Assembly: GCA_002715465.1 (NCBI GenBank)
Contig: PAYY01000007.1
Location: 32,474-96,473, forward strand
DNA length: 64,000 bases
Direction: 5' to 3'
DNA from: Fidelibacterota bacterium
Lineage (GTDB): Bacteria > Marinisomatota > Marinisomatia > Marinisomatales > S15-B10
Under the pieces are notes generated by a model, which was not told the origin of the DNA, ran no database searches, and was given only the letters and a program-made list of their open reading frames with translations. Position 1 is the stretch's first letter. Every line of letters begins with the position of its first letter. Positions 47,981 to 57,066 of this stretch are shown here, one piece after another. A program made the translations under genes and the position numbers.

Positions 47981-48734
47981 GTTGGAAAAAAGAGAGTTTA
48001 AAATTTTTCGTGGCGACTCTTCTAATGGACAGATGATATCTTATAGTACTCAAGTTGATCAGGGAATGGTTGTGCTTGATGTTATTCATCGTATACAAGC
48101 AGACAGTGCAAACGATATGGCGGTAAGGTGGAATTGTAAGGCTGGTAAATGCGGATCTTGCAGTGTCGAAATTAATGGTAAGCCAAAACTAGCTTGTATG
48201 ACTCGAATGAACGAGTATATTAATAACGAAACCATTTTTATTAGACCCATTCAAACATTTCCTATAATAAAAGATCTTGTGTCCGATGTTTCTTGGAATT
48301 ATGAACAAAACAAAAAAATTGCACCATTTAAGCCAGATGAATCAAAGAAAGATAATAATGGCGATTATCGTATGATGCAGGAAGATGTGGACAGGATTCA
48401 AGAGTTCAGAAAATGTATTGAATGTTATTTATGTCAGAATGTTTGCCATGTATTACGAGACCACCAGAAAAAAGATAAATTTGTGGGGCCTCGGTTTATG
48501 ATTAGGCTTGCTGGATTAGATATGCATCCTTTAGACACAAAAGATCGGTTGCCTGAAGTTAAAAATGAATTTGGTTCAGGAATGTGCAATATTACTCGTT
48601 GTTGTACAGATGTTTGTCCTGAAAATATTCAAATTACAGATAATGGTATTATACCAATAAAAGAAAGAGTAGTAGATAAATATTACGATCCATTAAAATG
48701 GATTTTTCGACGTCTAAAGAGAATCTTTAAATAA
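47964..48734 (+). CDS. sdhB: Succinate dehydrogenase/fumarate reductase iron-sulfur subunit
   Basis: About 256 residues. The N-terminal 2Fe-2S domain has CKAGKCGSCSVEINGKPKLAC. The C-terminal domain carries CIECYLCQNVC for the 4Fe-4S cluster and CNITRCCTDVCPE for the remaining cysteines, so all three clusters are expected. The start is uncertain: no ATG lies in reach. TTG 47964 follows GAGGAGG at about 12 bases, with TTG 47952 and TTG 47982 as alternatives. It overlaps sdhA by about 17 bases and completes the complex II operon. Confidence 0.92.
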   Translation: MPLTSKLEKREFKIFRGDSSNGQMISYSTQVDQGMVVLDVIHRIQADSANDMAVRWNCKAGKCGSCSVEINGKPKLACMTRMNEYINNETIFIRPIQTFPIIKDLVSDVSWNYEQNKKIAPFKPDESKKDNNGDYRMMQEDVDRIQEFRKCIECYLCQNVCHVLRDHQKKDKFVGPRFMIRLAGLDMHPLDTKDRLPEVKNEFGSGMCNITRCCTDVCPENIQITDNGIIPIKERVVDKYYDPLKWIFRRLKRIFK

Positions 48735-48804
48735 AATGGTCGTATTCAACTTTTTCAATATGGTATGCTATAGATAGTTAAAAATCGAATCAAAAAGATA
48801 TGTT

Positions 48805-50115
48805 TTAACTATTACTTGTATAGTCGGATAAAAATTGTTTCTGATCAAGCCATCGATCTTTGAGAAATTGTTTCACTTCTTTTCCAGATTTGCGATACAA
48901 TTTTTGAGTTGAAAGAGAAAAAGGCCCTTCATTCAAAAAATGTTCAGCAAAAGGTTCAAGAAATTGACTTTCATCAAAAGTTGTAAGCCCATCTATAGCT
49001 AGTAATAGAATCTTTTCGCATAAGTCTCTAATTTTTATTCCATCAAATATACTTTGATTAAAATTTAAAGAGGAAGCCGTAGTATTTAGAATGTTTCGTT
49101 TTGAAATTGACCAGTTTTTGCAAATTGAAAAAATATCATCTAATATTTTTGTAGATCTCAATAATCCTTTAAAAAAAGCGGCTGGTACAATTTCGTAGCC
49201 AAATGGCAAACGATCAGCTCCTCTAATTTCTAAAATATGTTTGAATCTTACTTGAGTAAAAATTTGACGTAGTGCAATCATTACATCAGAAGTTTTTATT
49301 TTGCGATGAGAGGCTATCAAACTAAGCCATTGTTCGATATTTCCGGGGAAAGTACTTACAGCACCATCTTGTTCGCATATGAAAATAGTAGGAGTTTTAA
49401 GAACATAATCACTATAATCATCAATCATTGATTTAATATTTGAAATATTATGATCAAAAAGACAATTGCTTCTATCTGGATCTGTATTTCTCCAAACAAT
49501 TTCTCTAATATTATTGAGTCCAGAAGGAATTCCTCTAAAAAAAGGTGCATTAGAAAATATGAGCGCTGTTATAGGATGAAGACAGTCTGCTACAAAAGCC
49601 ATTTTTGATGCTAATTCTAAAGATGTATAATCTAAGTTTATTTGAATACTAGCAGAATTAAGCATCATTTCATGACCAAGTGTTCCTGTCTCGCAAAAAT
49701 ATTTATGCATTAATTCATATTTTTTTTCTTTAATTATTTTTATCTCATTAGAATGTTGTATTGGTTCTATAGCGAAATCTGATAAAATAAGATTTTGTTC
49801 TTCAGCAACAATTAAGAGATTCTTAATATATTGTTTTACCTCATTATCTAACCATTTAAGTTGGGCATAAGGTTGAGAGCCACATTCTATTTGTCCCCCA
49901 GGTTCAATTGTTAATGAAGGATTTTTATCATTATAAGAATTTATTTGATCAATACGTGCAATCAAATCAGGAGTGGAAAAAACTTGCCCAGTATTTGCTG
50001 GCAAGCGAATGAAATTTTTATCATAAATGATATTTTCAATCTCCGCACCTATAGAAAGGTCATTAGCCCTCCGTAATTTGGAAGAAAATGTTTTGAATAA
50101 AGCCTCTTTGACCAT
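48805..50115 (-). CDS. gshA: Glutamate-cysteine ligase (GCS2/plant-like type)
   Basis: 436 residues matching the GCS2 ligase family. Landmarks are the N-terminal IGAEIENIIYD, LTIEPGGQIECGSQPY, the substrate-binding MLNSASIQINLDY, IFSNAPFFRGIPSG, and the C-terminal FKHILEIRGADRLP. It joins glutamate and cysteine with ATP as the first step of glutathione or a related thiol. No glutathione synthetase is nearby. It stands alone between sdhB (convergent) and the nuoB terminator. Confidence 0.87.
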   Translation of the reverse strand: MVKEALFKTFSSKLRRANDLSIGAEIENIIYDKNFIRLPANTGQVFSTPDLIARIDQINSYNDKNPSLTIEPGGQIECGSQPYAQLKWLDNEVKQYIKNLLIVAEEQNLILSDFAIEPIQHSNEIKIIKEKKYELMHKYFCETGTLGHEMMLNSASIQINLDYTSLELASKMAFVADCLHPITALIFSNAPFFRGIPSGLNNIREIVWRNTDPDRSNCLFDHNISNIKSMIDDYSDYVLKTPTIFICEQDGAVSTFPGNIEQWLSLIASHRKIKTSDVMIALRQIFTQVRFKHILEIRGADRLPFGYEIVPAAFFKGLLRSTKILDDIFSICKNWSISKRNILNTTASSLNFNQSIFDGIKIRDLCEKILLLAIDGLTTFDESQFLEPFAEHFLNEGPFSLSTQKLYRKSGKEVKQFLKDRWLDQKQFLSDYTSNS

Positions 50116-50212
50116 TAAAGAATTAATATGATGATATAGCGGAAACCAATGTTTGTAATGAATATTTATGAATTATAGAGCTCAAGAATACGGCCTTTTT
50201 TTTATTTATAAA

Positions 50213-50244
50213 ATAAAGAAACCGCCTATGGGCGGTTTCTTTAT
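50213..50244 (-). terminator. Rho-independent terminator after nuoB
   Basis: Perfect 14-bp stem: 50213-50226 pairs with 50231-50244 around a four-base loop, with the GC core ACCGCC/GGCGGT. On the minus strand it is followed by a T-rich stretch. It lies 32 bases past the nuoB stop. Confidence 0.85.
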
Positions 50245-50276
50245 AGAGATCCTCTCTTTTTTGCGAGGAAGGGGTA

Positions 50277-50840
50277 TCAGGTGTCGATAGTGACTTTTTT
50301 TTCTTTATCAGAAACTTTTTTAGTAAATAAGTCTCTAATATTTTTGGAAATAGTATCTTGAACAGGAGTTTCATTAAGAATTTGCTCCTGAAGTTTTAAT
50401 AAACCTTCAATTAATGCTTCTGGTCTGGGTGGGCATCCTGGGACATAAACATCCACCGGAACAACAAGGTCTACACCTTTTAATACATGATAACCGTATT
50501 GCCAATAAGGCCCTCCACTAGTGGCACAACTTCCCATGGATACCACATATTTGGGATCAGCCATCTGCTCATACAATTTTTTAACTCTAGTTGCCATTTT
50601 TAAAGTAACTGTTCCTGCGACAATCATTACATCTGCTTGTCTGGGAGAGGAGCGTGGCATCATACCAATACGTTCTAAATCATGCCGAGATGCAGCTGTT
50701 GCCATCATCTCTATTGCACAGCAAGCAAGACCAAATTGAAAGTACCAAGGGGATGTTGCTCTAGCCCAGTTTACAAGTTTATTTAACGGAGCAACAATTA
50801 TATCACCTAAACCTGTTTTTTCATCTTTGTTGTTAATCAT
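50277..50840 (-). CDS. nuoB: NADH-quinone oxidoreductase subunit B (NuoB-like)
   Basis: 187 residues. It carries the N2 cluster ligands: the tandem CC in [11 protein letters not shown], then C in [11 protein letters not shown], then C in [14 protein letters not shown]. The quinone-side segment [19 protein letters not shown] is also present. NuoB holds the terminal Fe-S cluster of complex I. Unusually no nuoA, nuoC or nuoD flanks it; its only partner is a small unknown gene two bases upstream, and a strong terminator follows. It may be a displaced complex I gene or part of a related complex. Confidence 0.9.
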   Translation of the reverse strand: MINNKDEKTGLGDIIVAPLNKLVNWARATSPWYFQFGLACCAIEMMATAASRHDLERIGMMPRSSPRQADVMIVAGTVTLKMATRVKKLYEQMADPKYVVSMGSCATSGGPYWQYGYHVLKGVDLVVPVDVYVPGCPPRPEALIEGLLKLQEQILNETPVQDTISKNIRDLFTKKVSDKEKKVTIDT

Positions 50841-50842
50841 AA

Positions 50843-51100
50843 TTAATCTTTTATTTGTTTTGTAGCCAAATAGATTGGTTTATTACCCATAAAATCATGA
50901 TGCGGTAGTATAGCATAACCTTGTTGATTTCGTGTTGGACAAGTAGAGCAGGAGGCTGAACCGTTGGAGCGATGCCTCACAATATCAAGAATTTTTTTGT
51001 CGGTTTCATCGGCTCCTGCCACCAATTCTTCATCTGTTTCAATATACCAACGTAGAGTAACTAAATATCGATACGATTTTTTCTCATCTTCTGCACTCAT
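50843..51100 (-). CDS. Small soluble protein of unknown function upstream of nuoB
   Basis: 85 residues, beginning [23 protein letters not shown] and containing a CSTCP motif ([15 protein letters not shown]) that could bind metal with two closely spaced cysteines. It has no membrane segment, and I do not recognise a family. The stop lies two bases before the nuoB start, so the two are almost certainly cotranscribed and perhaps act together, for example in assembly of the Fe-S subunit. That role is inference. Confidence 0.65.
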   Translation of the reverse strand: MSAEDEKKSYRYLVTLRWYIETDEELVAGADETDKKILDIVRHRSNGSASCSTCPTRNQQGYAILPHHDFMGNKPIYLATKQIKD

Positions 51101-51235
51101 TAGGGTTTCCTTGGATTAATTGCTTCACTTTTTACAATACAAAATTTATGCAAAGACCTTGATTTCACAAATCTCTTTCATTGCAAATCGGGTTTTTTAT
51201 AAAAGGTAAAAAAGATCAATATAAATTTTCCATTC

Positions 51236-51264
51236 TTGACTAGATAATACTCGCAGTTTAATTT
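51236..51264 (+). promoter_or_regulatory. Candidate sigma70 promoter before the malic enzyme remnant
   Basis: TTGACT at 51236-51241, a 17-base spacer, and TAATTT at 51259-51264, 26 bases before the ATG at 51290. It suggests that the remnant may still be transcribed. Confidence 0.45.
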
Positions 51265-51289
51265 AGATTTAAATTAAAAAGTTGCCATT

Positions 51290-51833
51290 ATGCCAAAATC
51301 AAAGAAAAGACTTCCAGATATATCTCAAAAAAGCAATAGAAAATCAATTTTAAATGATCCGAATTTGAACAAAGGAACAGCTTTTACTGAAGAAGAACGA
51401 AACATTCTTAATTTAAAAGGACTCCTTCCACCAAAAGTTTGTAGCCAAAAAGAACAAATAATGAGAGTTTTAAATAATCTTCGTTCAAAGCCTAATGATC
51501 TTGAAAAGTATATTTTTCTTATTGGATTGCAAAATAGGAATGAAACTTTATTTTATAAAACTCTTATTGATAATATTGAAGAATTAATGCCAATTATTTA
51601 TACTCCAACTGTTGGGAAAGCATGTCAAAAATATGGACATATTTTTAGAAGACCTAGAGGGTTATATATTACTTCAAAGGACAAAGGTAAGATTGTTGAT
51701 ATTTTAACTAATTGGTATTGAAGTTGCAAAAGAAGCCTATAGATCTATGATCACGTTACAAGAGAAGCCTAAAAATATACATGCTGATATTGAAAGTATG
51801 ATATATACACCAAATTATATATCCTATTCCTAA
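51290..51833 (+). pseudogene. Malic enzyme with large internal deletion
   Basis: The first 143 codons (51290-51721) encode the malic enzyme N-domain: LNKGTAFTEEERNILNLKGLLP, then FLIGLQNRNETLFYKTL, IYTPTVGKACQKYG and RRPRGLYIT. Then the frame stops. From 51717, in another frame, the last ~38 codons of a malic enzyme follow (IEVAKEAYRSMI ... SMIYTPNYISYS, stop at 51831). Everything between is missing: the catalytic lysine, metal site and NAD domain, about 370 residues of a normal 540-560. The two ends join within a few bases near 51715. It looks like a deletion remnant, or a misassembly. No working enzyme is possible from it. Confidence 0.85.
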
Positions 51834-51853
51834 TAAGTATTATATAGTATAAA

Positions 51854-52858
51854 TCAATCCACTGTTTTTTTTGATCTGAATTCGTCTCTTAGTTTAATTG
51901 CTTTGTCAAAAGCTTTTTCAGGCACCATATCACCACGGATATATGGATAGACAGTTTTAACAAGCTCTCTCCATTCTTTTAATTCATCCTCAGATACCTC
52001 ATGAGAAATAAGACCATATTCTTCCATTACTTCTATTGCTTTATTATCAAGTTCGCGAATTTCATTTGTTAATTCAATTTCCGCTTTTTTTGATGCATTA
52101 ATAATTAAAGTTTGAATTTCGGGCGCTATCTGGTCCCAAAGTTTTTTTTGCATGATGGTTCCACCCATCAAAGGTGCCCACCTCATATTAGCCATATGTT
52201 TTGCCCCTGCAAACCATTGTCCCCCAAGCGCCAGAAGAGGTGTCGTGTTAAATGCTGTAACCATGCCTGTTTGTAAAGCAACAAGGAGATCTGTGGCAGC
52301 AAGTGGTACAGGAGAAAAACCTAGATTTTCATGCATTGTCATATCTGATCCTTCATCTGCCCAAACAAATAATTTGTGTTTTTTTAAATCGTTAGGAATA
52401 CGTATTGGTGATTTTGCAAAGTACCGAACCCAGCCAACCTCTCCCCAGTGGAGAAAAACATAACCTTTTTTTTCAAGTTTTTCTATAAGATCCGGTGTCA
52501 TTTTTTCTCGAACATAATCTTTTTCTTCATCAGAATTATATAACATGGGAATGTGAGAAATTGCTGTGAATTCAGGAACAATATACGCAAGCCCTCCCGT
52601 TGATAATGTTGCTGCGTTTAACTGTCCAATTCGCATCTTACGAATAACCGCTGATTCGTCACCAGCAACTCCACCAGGATAAACAGTTAATTTTACCTGT
52701 CCTGCAGATTTGTCACGCCAGTTTTGTCCCATTTCTCTAAGTCTTAAATCCCAAGGAGAGCCGTGTGCAGCGAGTGTAGCAAGTTTTATATTAACTTTTT
52801 TTGCATTTATGGGTAAACATAAAAAAGCAGTGAAAACAATTATTATAGTTTTAATCAT
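51854..52858 (-). CDS. dctP: TRAP transporter solute-binding protein (DctP family)
   Basis: About 334 residues from ATG 52858; the frame is open further upstream, but this start directly precedes the signal peptide (MIKTIIIVFTAFLCLPINA). The mature part starts VNIKLATLAAHGSPWDLRLREM and has the DctP landmarks YPGGVAGDESAVIRKMRIGQLNAA and LVALQTGMVTAFNTTP. It captures a carboxylate-type solute in the periplasm for a DctQM permease, but no dctQ or dctM is present here. The gene is divergent from the lipid kinase gene. Confidence 0.88.
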   Translation of the reverse strand: MIKTIIIVFTAFLCLPINAKKVNIKLATLAAHGSPWDLRLREMGQNWRDKSAGQVKLTVYPGGVAGDESAVIRKMRIGQLNAATLSTGGLAYIVPEFTAISHIPMLYNSDEEKDYVREKMTPDLIEKLEKKGYVFLHWGEVGWVRYFAKSPIRIPNDLKKHKLFVWADEGSDMTMHENLGFSPVPLAATDLLVALQTGMVTAFNTTPLLALGGQWFAGAKHMANMRWAPLMGGTIMQKKLWDQIAPEIQTLIINASKKAEIELTNEIRELDNKAIEVMEEYGLISHEVSEDELKEWRELVKTVYPYIRGDMVPEKAFDKAIKLRDEFRSKKTVD

Positions 52859-52988
52859 TGCATGAAAGTTAAGATAAGCTAGTCTAAAGGAAAAATTAAG
52901 TATTGAAAATAAAACTAGGACTATATAAAGGTAGTGGTGAAAATCTTCAGTACAATTATATTGTCTAGGCTTAACCATTAGCAATGAT

Positions 52989-53882
52989 ATGACTACAGGT
53001 AAAATTATTATATTAGTTAATCCTCAAGGAGGTAACAAAAAAGGCCCTAAAATAGTTCGTGATGTTGTTCCTATATTAGAAAATTCAAATATTAAGTTTG
53101 AAATTATTCAAACGGAATATAAAGGACATGCCGAAAAATTATCACAAGAATTAGATTTGGAAGAAGTGTGTGGTCTATGTCAAATTGGTGGGGATGGTAC
53201 ATTTCATGAACTAGTAAATGGCCTTTTATCGAGGGAAGATGGGAAGAAAGTCCCCTTGGGTTATATCCCCGGAGGAACTGGAAATTCATTTATGTATGAC
53301 TTGGAGTGTCTTGAGCCACTTGAGGCCATTAAGCGAATTATAAAAGGTGAAACAAAACAAATTGATGTAGTTGAAGTAATGATGCCAAATGAAAAAATAT
53401 TTTGTATAAATATTGTAGGCTGGGGAATGGTAACAGATATAAATATTGCTGCTGAAAAGTTGAGGTGGATGAAAGGACAGAGATATAATATCATGACAGT
53501 ACTTCATGCTTTAAAATTAAAAAAGCGATCAGCACAAATATTGATTGATGATCAAGAAATAAATGGCAAATTCCTTTTTGCAATAGCTTGTAATACAAAA
53601 CATACTGGACGTGGAATGAAAATGGCACCAAAATCGGAACTTAATGATGGGTTAATCGATTTAATTCTTGTTAGGAATGCTAGCAGAATTAAACTCTTAC
53701 AAATGTTCCCCAAAATATTTGATGGGTCTCATATTGAAGACCCTATTGTTGAGTACTATCAAGTAAAATCATTTTCAATTATGCCATCGGATGATGAGTT
53801 TTTGAATTTGGATGGTGAACTAAAAGGAAAAACCCCTTTTTCTGCAAAAGTTATTCCTTCTGCGATTTCAGTATTTATTTAA
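52989..53882 (+). CDS. Diacylglycerol/lipid kinase-family protein
   Basis: 297 residues. The catalytic domain has IILVNPQGGNKKG, the nucleotide-binding GGDGTFHELVNGL at about 67-80 and GYIPGGTGNSFMYDL around 91-105. The C-terminal beta-sandwich includes NTKHTGRGMKMAPKSELNDGLIDL, the segment typical of YegS, DgkB and sphingosine kinases. It probably phosphorylates a lipid such as diacylglycerol. The true substrate is not readable. It is followed by an unknown gene whose ATG overlaps its TAA stop. Confidence 0.9.
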   Translation: MTTGKIIILVNPQGGNKKGPKIVRDVVPILENSNIKFEIIQTEYKGHAEKLSQELDLEEVCGLCQIGGDGTFHELVNGLLSREDGKKVPLGYIPGGTGNSFMYDLECLEPLEAIKRIIKGETKQIDVVEVMMPNEKIFCINIVGWGMVTDINIAAEKLRWMKGQRYNIMTVLHALKLKKRSAQILIDDQEINGKFLFAIACNTKHTGRGMKMAPKSELNDGLIDLILVRNASRIKLLQMFPKIFDGSHIEDPIVEYYQVKSFSIMPSDDEFLNLDGELKGKTPFSAKVIPSAISVFI

Positions 53883-54526
53883 TGAAGATAAACAGAATAC
53901 TACTATTAACAGGACTTTTTGTATTAGAAAGTGACATCTTATGCCAAACTTGGGAAGTTGTGCTGACTTCCGGCGACACTACAAGAGACCTTTCTTTCAT
54001 AGAACTTCAAGGAGAAGTATTAATTGCTACAAGAAAAGGAAAAACTTTTTCAAATTTACAAACTATTGACATAAAACAAATTTATCAACTTAGATATTTG
54101 AAGAAGGAAAAAATTAGACCCTCTATAAAAACACAATTAGTAGGAATTGTTGGACATTCATTTGTTGGATATGCTGTTGGATATATGATGGGGAATATAG
54201 TGCTATGGTGGTTTTCATATGAAGATGTTGGTTCGTTAAAACTTTTAGGTCCACTACCTGAAGATATTAATAGCGGTCAAAAGCTAATTTTTGATATAGC
54301 AACTAATATTTCTTTTTTAATCGGTCTTTCTAGTGGTTATGACTGGAAAACAGAGGTTATGAAGGAAGAAAAAAATTATGATTTGACAAACCTTTCTGAT
54401 AGTGAAAGAAGAGAATTTGTGCAATCAATAATTTGGCCTACACAATCTAATTGGATTAATGGAATATTTAAGAAGAATGTCAAGCGCCTGAAACAGCTAA
54501 TAAAAAAAGATAGTTTACTTAATTAG
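53882..54526 (+). CDS. Hypothetical envelope protein
   Basis: 214 residues. A signal-peptide-like N-terminus (ILLLTGLFVLESDILCQ) is followed by a small beta-rich part (TWEVVLTSGDTTRDLSFIELQ), a glycine-rich hydrophobic segment (LVGIVGHSFVGYAVGYMMGNIVLWWF) and a basic C-terminus. The early segment (GDTTRDLSFIELQGEVLIA) resembles the short GDT.....L....D.L.....G signature seen in many secreted proteins of this bacterial group. Its start overlaps the lipid kinase stop. Its stop overlaps that of the convergent aminotransferase by four bases. No function can be assigned. Confidence 0.65.
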   Translation: MKINRILLLTGLFVLESDILCQTWEVVLTSGDTTRDLSFIELQGEVLIATRKGKTFSNLQTIDIKQIYQLRYLKKEKIRPSIKTQLVGIVGHSFVGYAVGYMMGNIVLWWFSYEDVGSLKLLGPLPEDINSGQKLIFDIATNISFLIGLSSGYDWKTEVMKEEKNYDLTNLSDSERREFVQSIIWPTQSNWINGIFKKNVKRLKQLIKKDSLLN

Positions 54527-55656
54527 CTTGATTTCAAAATATCAAAAAATTTCTCGATATCTTCTATGCTATTATATAGGTGTGGTGAAACTCTCATACA
54601 GTCACCTCTAATACTAACAAAAACATTTTCTTTTTTTAATTGCTGCAAAATTTTTTTAGGAATTCCTTTAGGAAATTGAATACCTATTAAATGACCTGCT
54701 CTCTTTTCTGATGGCATTACTTTGAGACCAATATTTTCTGCTTCTTCTCCAATTAAATTAGTCATTTGAACAAGAGTTTGATTAATATTCTCAATTTTCC
54801 ATTCCAGTATTTTTTTTAATGCTGATATAGCCATGGGCATAATAGTAAAATTACTTCTTTCCCCAACATCAAACCTTCGAGCACCAGCTTGGAAAGTATC
54901 CTGATAATGAATTAAATGACTAAAATCCTGACTTTGTTGACGGTTAATCCACCCATGTTCTAAAGGCACTCCATGTTGCCATCTTGGCGCAACATAAAAG
55001 AAAGTTAAAGAATATGGTCCAAGTAACCATTTATAAGCTGGTGCGATAATAAAATCCGGATCTATATCGTAGATTGAAAGAGGTAAAACCCCAGCGGATT
55101 GAGCAAGATCAAGTACTATAGCGGATCCAACTTGTCGACATTTTTCAGATACAGACTTTATATCAATAATTGCACCATCTGTCCAATGACAGTTAGGAAT
55201 GGCTACTACACTAGTATTATTTTGGATTTGTTTAATGAGATTATCGGTAATTGACCCATCTTTGCTACGTTTTGAAACGATTAATTTGGCACCTACACTT
55301 TTAGTTTTTTCAATCCAGCCATAATAGTTTGAAGGAAATTGTTTTTCCACGACGAGGACATTTGTACCACGTTTTATTGGAAGATTTAGGGTAGCTATTC
55401 CGACTCCATAACTAACGGAAGGAATTATTGCAATATCGTTTGATGTAGCACCAATAATTTTTGAAAAAAGCTCTCTAGCTACTTCTACTTCATTAAAAAA
55501 GTTTTCTTCTGTGATTTCCCATGGGGCTGTTTTTCGATAGACACCTTTCAGCCCTGCTTTCGTCACAGATTTTAATGAGGGAGATATATAAGCACAATTT
55601 AAGTAAACTAGATTGTTTGGAATATTAAATAGATGTTTTTGACTTGATATTAGCAT
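54523..55656 (-). CDS. Class V aminotransferase-fold enzyme (cysteine desulfurase/kynureninase-like)
   Basis: About 377 residues from ATG 55656 (a TTG at 55683 would add nine). It shows the class V PLP fold: YLNCAYISPSLKSV at the N-terminus, IPSVSYGVGIATLNLPI, VLDLAQSAGVLPLSIYDID with the PLP-binding aspartate, and APAYKWLLGPYSL with the Schiff-base lysine. The C-terminal domain has VSIRGDCMRVSPHLYNS. It is not a close match to IscS or SufS. The reaction could be aminotransfer, lyase or desulfurase, and the substrate is unknown. Confidence 0.85.
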   Translation of the reverse strand: MLISSQKHLFNIPNNLVYLNCAYISPSLKSVTKAGLKGVYRKTAPWEITEENFFNEVEVARELFSKIIGATSNDIAIIPSVSYGVGIATLNLPIKRGTNVLVVEKQFPSNYYGWIEKTKSVGAKLIVSKRSKDGSITDNLIKQIQNNTSVVAIPNCHWTDGAIIDIKSVSEKCRQVGSAIVLDLAQSAGVLPLSIYDIDPDFIIAPAYKWLLGPYSLTFFYVAPRWQHGVPLEHGWINRQQSQDFSHLIHYQDTFQAGARRFDVGERSNFTIMPMAISALKKILEWKIENINQTLVQMTNLIGEEAENIGLKVMPSEKRAGHLIGIQFPKGIPKKILQQLKKENVFVSIRGDCMRVSPHLYNSIEDIEKFFDILKSS

Positions 55657-55769
55657 GGCTAGAAAGTCTATAGAATATCGCAAAATTTATAATAAACATG
55701 CAACGACAAACCAAATTTAAGTTAGTAAATTCTTGTGGTGTACAATTCAGAAATAATAAGGAAATATAA

Positions 55770-57065
55770 ATGAATAGTCAAACTATCCGGAATAAGCACA
55801 AGGAATACTTATTTGATGCTGTAAAAAATTATTATAAAGAACCTATTGTTGTGTCACACGCAAAAGGAACTAAAGTAAATGATTTGGATGGAAATTCATA
55901 CCTAGATTTTTTTGGAGGAATTCTAACAGTATCTGTGGGTCATGCTAACGAAGAAGTCATTCAAGCAATTACTACACAGTTAAATCACTTAACGCATATT
56001 TCATCGCTGTATCCAACAATACCTGTTGTTGAACTCGCTGAACGTTTAGCAAAAATTGCACCTGGAAATCTTAACAAAGTTTTTCTTAATGCTTCAGGTA
56101 CTGAAGCAGATGAAACTGCTGTTATGATGGCCCAACTCTATACAGGCAATTCAGAAATCCTTGCACTTCGCCATGGTTACTCAGGAAGATCCTTGCTCGC
56201 ACAATCACTTACGGCCCAATCATCATGGCGTGCTTTGCCGACCCAAGTGTCAGCTGTTAAACATGCTTTAGCACCTTATTGTTATAGATGTCCATTGAAA
56301 CTTAAACATCCTCATTGTGGAATGGCTTGCGCCGAGGATGTAGAAGAGCTAATTCGAACAACAACAACAGGTGAGATTGCTGGTATTATTGCTGAGCCAA
56401 TTATGGGTGTTGGTGGATTTATTACACCACCAGATGGATATTTTAAATTAGTGGCTGAAATAGTTCGCAATTATGGAGGTGTTTTTATATCCGATGAAGT
56501 TCAAACTGGTTTTGGTCGAACTGGGACTCAATGGGGTATTGAACAATATGATGTTCAACCCGATATGATTACTGTTGCTAAAGGGATAGCTAATGGAATG
56601 CCTCTTGCTGCTGTTATTACTACTAAAGATATAGCGGTTACACTCAAAAAAAATACAATTTCAACTTTTGGTGGTAATCCTGTCAGTTGTGCTGCTGCGA
56701 GTACTACAATTGATATTATGAAAAAAGATAATTTGCAGGACAATTCTTTAAAAATGGGTGGAATCCTTCGCAATGGTTTAGAAAATTTGCAAGAGAAATA
56801 TCCTAAGATTATTGGAGATGTCCGAGGAAAAGGTCTTATGCAAGGAATTGAGCTTGTAAAGGATGAACTTAAGGGGGACAGAACACCCAATATTGCAGCT
56901 ACAGATCAATTTATGGAAGAGACTAAAAATCGGGGATTGCTAATAGGACGTGGAGGCATTTATGGAACGGCATTAAGGATTGCACCACCACTAATTATTA
57001 GTAAAAATGAAATCGAAGAAGCTTTGGATATAATGGATGATTCTTTTAAAGCAATAGGAGAATGA
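55770..57065 (+). CDS. Class III aminotransferase (AGXT2/GABA-transaminase type)
   Basis: 431 residues. PLP motifs are NASGTEADETAVMMAQLYTG, FISDEVQTGFGRTGTQWG with the PLP-binding aspartate, and the Schiff-base lysine K271 in TVAKGIANGMPLAAV. An insertion CYRCPLKLKHPHCGMAC resembles the cysteine-bearing loop of alanine-glyoxylate aminotransferase 2-like enzymes. Likely amino donors include omega-amino acids or alanine; the precise substrate is not readable. It is followed two bases later by a DUF302 gene. AAGGAAAT precedes the ATG. Confidence 0.9.
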   Translation: MNSQTIRNKHKEYLFDAVKNYYKEPIVVSHAKGTKVNDLDGNSYLDFFGGILTVSVGHANEEVIQAITTQLNHLTHISSLYPTIPVVELAERLAKIAPGNLNKVFLNASGTEADETAVMMAQLYTGNSEILALRHGYSGRSLLAQSLTAQSSWRALPTQVSAVKHALAPYCYRCPLKLKHPHCGMACAEDVEELIRTTTTGEIAGIIAEPIMGVGGFITPPDGYFKLVAEIVRNYGGVFISDEVQTGFGRTGTQWGIEQYDVQPDMITVAKGIANGMPLAAVITTKDIAVTLKKNTISTFGGNPVSCAAASTTIDIMKKDNLQDNSLKMGGILRNGLENLQEKYPKIIGDVRGKGLMQGIELVKDELKGDRTPNIAATDQFMEETKNRGLLIGRGGIYGTALRIAPPLIISKNEIEEALDIMDDSFKAIGE

Positions 57066-57066
57066 T

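Noticed and set aside
50123..50374. 83-codon minus-strand open frame across the nuoB end and its terminator
   Set aside because: It overlaps conserved nuoB codons in another frame and would read through the terminator hairpin; no family resemblance.
51719..51721. TGA ending the malic enzyme N-domain considered as a second selenocysteine codon
   Set aside because: The downstream homology is in another frame, a TAG follows a few codons later in the first frame, and malic enzymes have no redox cysteine there. A deletion explains it.
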